NCBI GenBank assembly: GCA_031269645.1
Contig: JAISYW010000097.1
Coordinates: 1 to 6,949 of the forward strand
Direction of reading: 5' to 3'
Length of the DNA: 6,949 bases
Origin: Holosporaceae bacterium
GTDB lineage: Bacteria; Pseudomonadota; Alphaproteobacteria; UBA3830
A program made the translations under genes and the position numbers. This document shows, piece by piece, positions 3,311 through 6,949 of this stretch (its first letter is position 1; each line of letters starts with the position of its first letter). Below the pieces are notes generated by a model. The model was given only the letters and a program-made list of their open reading frames with translations, had not been told where the DNA came from and did not search any database.

Positions 3311-5722
3311 TTATGCTTTGCTATTTTTATTAGCAATAGAGTTTTGAATAATTAATTCTATAAATTCAAGCGGAGTTAATGATTTTTCTTCCGCCAGAGC
3401 TTGATGAAAGATAACCGTCGAACCGGTCATAGCCGGAGACGTATTTGCTTCGATGATTATTAGTTTTTTAGTTTTTATATTCCAAAAACAATCAATACGC
3501 CCATAATTTTCAATTTCAAGCGCTTTTGATACGGTTTCGACACTTTGTTTAATTAGACGACGATCTTCTGCCGCAACAATATTTTCCGGCGGAGGAGTGA
3601 TATTTACGCCTGTTCCGCCTTGGAATTTTTCTTCCAGAGCCAAAATGGCGTTTTTTGCTATCGTGATAGATGGATTCATAGAGCTGTATAGACCGCAGTT
3701 TTCAAGCACTCCGACAGTCAATTCTAGCCAACCGGTGTTTGGAGTATACTCCAGCGCGTTATCGATTATTTGAATCTTATCGACAACAATAAATGGCTCA
3801 AACACAAGATGTTCCGGTTTTTCCGACGGCATTTCCACCATAGATTTTTGCTCGTAAAATACGTAGGGCGGAATGTAACGAGCTTTTTCTTGTATAAATT
3901 TTAGGTAAATAGATAAATCTTCAGAAGAACCTAAACGTACGATTCCGGACGAACAACCATCGTTCTGCGGTTTAATAATGATAGAAGAAATTCGCCACTC
4001 AGTACTCATCTCTTCATAAAATAACTTCAGTTCTTCGGTGTTTTTTTTAAAAAGCATATCAGTTTTAAAAGTTTTTTTTGGGAGTGAAGAAGCTATTGGA
4101 TCTTTTAATTGTAAAATAACTTGTCCTGTACGATACTTGTCGGCACATATGCTAGAAGCGCGTTCGCCGGAGCCAGAATATGAAACGCAGTGTTCATCAA
4201 ATTTATTTTGAATAACGCCGTTTTCGCCATCTCCTCCATGAAGCGCGTTAAAAATAAAAATTCCTTCTTGTTTTATGAATTTTATAAACTCGTCGAACGT
4301 AAATTTTTTAGAAAAATTATTTGAAATATCATATTGATTTAATCCTAGACGTTTGCGAGCATCGCTACAAATTGTCTGTAGCAGTTGGATGTTTTTATGA
4401 GAGACTTTAAAACAATTCTCCTCAACTTCTTCGACTGTATGATTTAGAGCGTGTGTATACGATATTTTCCAAATATTACCAGTGCTATCATAAAAAAAAG
4501 GAATGGGTAAATATTTTTTTGAATGCCGAAGTTTTTGCCATATATTCGTTCCGCTCATAAGAGAAACTTGGCGTTCGGAAGTTATTCCTCCAAAAAGAAC
4601 GCCGACTGGCAAACGTCTAACAGTCGTTGATTCAACCATTTTGGGAGGCGTAATTTGATGACGATTACAGGCGTTTTTCACGATATAAAGCAATAATTCG
4701 TCGTGCGTGAATCCTAAACGCGTTGATTGCTCAAAGATAAAACTATTTTGTTCCATTCCGCTAATCGGATTAAAATCCGTGAATATAATCCTCCCGTTTT
4801 CCAAAACCCAGCCGTCGACACGGGCGAAATCCCTCATTTTAAATAGCGCAAATAGATTTTCGGACTGTTTGCGAATACTTTGTACGATGTTTTTATCAAA
4901 ACTTTGCGGTGGACAAGGCCATTTTACCGCAGCCGTTGGAAGATATTTGGAACGAAAATCGAAAAATGAATTGTTTTCATAACTAATATTGATTTCTGAC
5001 GGGCATAAGGCCACCGGAGATCCGTCTTTTAAACTTTGCAGAATGATTATCGTAAATTCTGTGCCCTCATGGAAGGGCTCGACTAAAACGGTTTTCATTC
5101 CAAGATTAAAAAGATTATCGGCATACTCTTTTGCTTTTTCTTCAATTGAAGCGGAAGATACTCCTATGGACGAACCTCCGGCCGCCGGCTTTACAATCAA
5201 ACGGGTTAAACGATGTTTTTCTTTAAAATCCTGAATTTTTTTTAATATATCCGAATCGCCCTTGTGCAATTCCAAAACTGATACAAAATCATATCCGTTT
5301 GCTCGTAAAACATCGTTGGCGATATTTTTATGAAACATACGTCGCGCGGTCTGGGAGGACGGTCCCATAAATGGAAGGTCGTAAATTTCTAGCAAATCCT
5401 GTATTTCGCCGTTTTCACCAAAATCTCCATGCATTATTGGAAAGACCAGATCAGTTTGACGTAATCGTTCAATAAATTCTTCTTTTGTTAAAATACGGCC
5501 GGCATCTTTTAGCTTAAAATCAAAATCGGACGGCGTATTGGAGTATAGCTGAGCCTTGGAAAGCTGATAGAAATTTTTAAAGAGATCTACGTAAAACGGA
5601 AAGATTTCTATTCCTTCAGAAGATAGATGATCCATTACGGAGCGAGCGGAATTCAGAGAGATTCCTCTCTCAAGCGAAGGTCCGCCACATATGATTGCGA
5701 GCTTGAAGACTCCAGCACCCAT
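3311..5722 (-). CDS. ddl: Fused double D-alanine--D-alanine ligase (two ATP-grasp units in one chain)
   Basis: The 803-residue chain is more than twice the usual Ddl length of 300-370 and contains two complete ligase-like units. Ddl joins two D-Ala with ATP in the cytosol to make the peptidoglycan dipeptide. Unit 1 (about 8-352) has SLERGISL (E18), HGDFGENG at 98-105, VKPAAGGSSIG at 177-187 (S184), an omega-loop SKY at 258-260 and ARVDGW at 300-305 with R301 and D303. Its terminal metal-binding pair is D316/N318 where Ddl has Glu/Asn. Unit 2 (about 371-797, longer by an insertion near 411-480) has TSERQVSL (E383), HGGDGENG at 495-502, IKPQNDGCSSG at 583-593, EEKF at 697-700, YGRIDCF at 740-746 and IIEANTSP at 756-763 with E758 and N760. 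By eye-alignment to E. coli DdlB, unit 2 has Cys590 for Ser150 and Phe700 for Tyr216; Phe at the latter site favours D-lactate in some ligases. AAAGG lies just before the ATG. The gene follows clpP after a terminator-like hairpin. It could be a bifunctional ligase or one active plus one regulatory unit. Confidence 0.9.
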   Translation of the reverse strand: MGAGVFKLAIICGGPSLERGISLNSARSVMDHLSSEGIEIFPFYVDLFKNFYQLSKAQLYSNTPSDFDFKLKDAGRILTKEEFIERLRQTDLVFPIMHGDFGENGEIQDLLEIYDLPFMGPSSQTARRMFHKNIANDVLRANGYDFVSVLELHKGDSDILKKIQDFKEKHRLTRLIVKPAAGGSSIGVSSASIEEKAKEYADNLFNLGMKTVLVEPFHEGTEFTIIILQSLKDGSPVALCPSEINISYENNSFFDFRSKYLPTAAVKWPCPPQSFDKNIVQSIRKQSENLFALFKMRDFARVDGWVLENGRIIFTDFNPISGMEQNSFIFEQSTRLGFTHDELLLYIVKNACNRHQITPPKMVESTTVRRLPVGVLFGGITSERQVSLMSGTNIWQKLRHSKKYLPIPFFYDSTGNIWKISYTHALNHTVEEVEENCFKVSHKNIQLLQTICSDARKRLGLNQYDISNNFSKKFTFDEFIKFIKQEGIFIFNALHGGDGENGVIQNKFDEHCVSYSGSGERASSICADKYRTGQVILQLKDPIASSLPKKTFKTDMLFKKNTEELKLFYEEMSTEWRISSIIIKPQNDGCSSGIVRLGSSEDLSIYLKFIQEKARYIPPYVFYEQKSMVEMPSEKPEHLVFEPFIVVDKIQIIDNALEYTPNTGWLELTVGVLENCGLYSSMNPSITIAKNAILALEEKFQGGTGVNITPPPENIVAAEDRRLIKQSVETVSKALEIENYGRIDCFWNIKTKKLIIIEANTSPAMTGSTVIFHQALAEEKSLTPLEFIELIIQNSIANKNSKA

Positions 5723-5751
5723 AAGGCCCTTTCAATTTTTTCGCAAATATT

Positions 5752-5777
5752 AAAAAAAACTGCCGAAATCAAGCAGT
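5752..5777 (-). terminator. Intrinsic terminator or attenuator after clpP
   Basis: On the minus strand a 5-bp stem ACTGC/GCAGT (5773-5777 with 5759-5763), extendable by one T-G pair, encloses a 9-nt loop and is followed at once by eight T residues (5752-5759). It begins 2 nt after the clpP stop codon. The short stem suggests partial termination, so the double ligase 30 nt further on may be transcribed by read-through. I see no convincing separate promoter in the 57-nt gap. Confidence 0.6.
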
Positions 5778-5779
5778 AT

Positions 5780-6385
5780 CTAAGCTTTTCTCTTTTCAAT
5801 TATTTCGTCAATTATACCAAATTTTTGCGATTCTTCGGGAGACATAAAATTATCACGTTCCATTGCTTTTTCGATTTCGCGTAACGGCGTGCCAGTGTGT
5901 TTTTCATAAATTTTATTCAGGCGAGTACGCAAGCTCAAAATTTCCTTAGTGTGAATTTCTATATCCGCGGCCTGACCTCGATATCCACCAGAAGGTTGAT
6001 GAATCATAACCCTTGAATTAGGCAATGAACATCTTTTTCCTTTTGCTCCGGCCGCCAATAACAACGACCCCATTGAAGCAGCTTGTCCTATGCATAGAGT
6101 TCTAACATCCGGTACTATGTATTGCATTGTGTCGTATATGGACAAACCAGAAGTTACTATTCCACCAGGAGAATTTATATAAAAGAAAATATCCTTTTTG
6201 GGATCTTCGGATTCTAAAAATAATAACTGCGCACAAATCAAACTTGCCGACGCATCGTTAACTTCTCCAGTCAAAAACACGATCCTTTCCTTTAGGAGCC
6301 GCGAATAAATATCAAAAGATCTTTCTCCACGACTTGTTTGTTCCACAACAATGGGAACAAGCATATCCATATGTACATCGCTCAT
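5780..6385 (-). CDS. clpP: ATP-dependent Clp protease proteolytic subunit ClpP
   Basis: ClpP forms a cytosolic tetradecameric chamber of serine proteases that degrades proteins fed in by ClpX or ClpA. The 201 residues match the family length. The triad is visible: Ser104 in GQAASMGS (101-107 region), His129 in VMIHQPSGG (126-134) and Asp178 in ERDNF (176-180). YINSPGG at 69-75 is the oxyanion and substrate-strand region. The short N-terminal stretch before residue 20 resembles the propeptide/axial-loop region. The start at 6385 has AGG about 8 nt upstream; internal ATGs at codons 6 and 8 are less likely. It lies 20 nt after tig, consistent with a tig-clpP operon. The usual next gene, clpX, is absent here: a terminator-like hairpin follows, then the ligase. 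ClpX must therefore be encoded elsewhere if present. Confidence 0.97.
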   Translation of the reverse strand: MSDVHMDMLVPIVVEQTSRGERSFDIYSRLLKERIVFLTGEVNDASASLICAQLLFLESEDPKKDIFFYINSPGGIVTSGLSIYDTMQYIVPDVRTLCIGQAASMGSLLLAAGAKGKRCSLPNSRVMIHQPSGGYRGQAADIEIHTKEILSLRTRLNKIYEKHTGTPLREIEKAMERDNFMSPEESQKFGIIDEIIEKRKA

Positions 6386-6405
6386 ATTTATTACCTATTC
6401 AAAAA

Positions 6406-6949
6406 CTACTCGACCTTTTTCTTTTTGCTCTTACTTATATTCTCTTTAGATGTGCTTTTCGTGAGTTTTCCAACTTTTTCCGTATTATCTTTAAAAAAAT
6501 CAAAAGTTTCTTCATCACGAGCAATTAAATCTTTTATAGAACATTTTTTTTCCTTAATTTTTATGGTTTTTGCTATGGTATCGAGAACTTTCTTTTCTAG
6601 AATTGGCCCAACCAAAGTATTAAGCATGTCGGGACGACGATACATTTCCAGTATTGCTCTTTCATTCCCCGGATACATAGTAGCAATATGTTTAATAGCT
6701 CGAGAAATCTCATCTTTTGTTACTCTGATTTTGTCTCTTTTAGCTATTGCGGCGATAACAAAACTTGAACGAACTCGACTTTCGGATATTTTACGACATT
6801 CTTCTTTTATTTTTGGAGTAATTTCTTTGTTAAGTCTTTTTCCTTCTTCCGTAATTTGTTTAAGAATATCTGCATTTTCCATATCAACCATATTTTGAGG
6901 GACATCGAAATCGTACATATCTGAGATTTTATCCAATAAGTCTCTTCTC
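6406..6949 (-). CDS. tig: Trigger factor, C-terminal part (partial; N-terminus beyond the right edge)
   Basis: The frame is open to the window edge; the first complete visible codons read RRDLLDKI, so the gene continues outside the window. About 180 residues are visible, corresponding to the C-terminal chaperone domain that forms the arms and body of trigger factor. Trigger factor is the ribosome-associated chaperone that shelters nascent chains. Recognisable family stretches are LLDKISDMYDFDVPQNMVDME, then ESRVRSSFVIAAIAKRDKIRV followed by TKDEISRAI, the YPGNE motif, and ILEKKVLDTIAK followed by a short linker and a lysine-rich end (KSKKKKVE). The ribosome-binding and PPIase domains lie outside the window. 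It precedes clpP by 20 nt, the order found in many proteobacteria. Confidence 0.93.
   Translation of the reverse strand, partial: RRDLLDKISDMYDFDVPQNMVDMENADILKQITEEGKRLNKEITPKIKEECRKISESRVRSSFVIAAIAKRDKIRVTKDEISRAIKHIATMYPGNERAILEMYRRPDMLNTLVGPILEKKVLDTIAKTIKIKEKKCSIKDLIARDEETFDFFKDNTEKVGKLTKSTSKENISKSKKKKVE

Noticed and set aside
4707..5234. Plus-strand frames of 91 and 81 codons.
   Set aside because: They are antisense to the first ligase unit across its conserved motifs.
5840..5870. Apparent loss of the ClpP catalytic Asp ([10 protein letters not shown] where many ClpPs read IERDTERDRF).
   Set aside because: The catalytic Asp is the one in the RDNF segment (Asp178 here), which is kept; the earlier Asp is not part of the triad.
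6338..6898. Plus-strand 186-codon frame with many hydrophobic residues, resembling a membrane protein.
   Set aside because: It lies antisense to the clpP start and the trigger factor gene. The hydrophobic bias is the complement of lysine- and glutamate-rich codons, and no ribosome-binding site was seen.
1..6949. Insertion sequences, CRISPR arrays, integrase sites, rRNA or toxin-antitoxin pairs.
   Set aside because: None was seen: no transposase or integrase motifs, no regularly spaced repeats and no rRNA-like sequence.

Overview
The window looks like a piece of an AT-rich alphaproteobacterial chromosome. The evidence is an alphaproteobacterial-type heat-shock sigma factor (RpoH), a tRNA-Gly(GCC) with alphaproteobacterial character, and a tig-clpP pair. 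The AT-rich composition, the slightly degenerate tRNA and the divergent core genes would suit a host-associated lineage such as Holosporales or Rickettsiales relatives. That placement is inference; no marker here settles it.

Left third (1-2125, minus strand). A receiver-domain response regulator with a non-DNA-binding C-terminal module is followed by a 162-nt gap and then two tandem dCTP-deaminase-like genes. These two overlap by ATGA and are colinear paralogs. The first keeps the catalytic Glu; the second has Gln there and runs off the left edge. The gap holds a candidate promoter, a perfect 8-bp inverted repeat and an unexplained 44-codon open fragment without a start codon.

Centre (2126-3255). 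rpoH is divergent from the response regulator, and their candidate promoters abut or overlap in a 149-nt region. rpoH converges on tRNA-Gly(GCC), which is on the minus strand and carries C instead of the nearly invariant U at position 55.

Right half (3311-6949, minus strand). The reading order is tig (C-terminal part, cut by the right edge), clpP, then an 803-residue protein made of two fused D-Ala-D-Ala ligase-like ATP-grasp units, then the tRNA. clpX, which usually follows clpP, is absent; a terminator-like hairpin lies at that point and the double ligase follows. The two ligase halves differ at active-site positions. The N-terminal unit has Asp for the metal-binding Glu. The C-terminal unit has Cys for the triad Ser, and Phe for the omega-loop Tyr that controls D-Ala versus D-lactate specificity.

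Functionally the window combines protein quality control (trigger factor, ClpP, RpoH), cell-wall precursor synthesis (double Ddl) and pyrimidine deoxynucleotide metabolism (Dcd pair). The least ordinary items are the fused ligase, the Glu/Gln deaminase pair and the C55 tRNA. I saw no insertion sequence, CRISPR array, prophage gene or replication origin.
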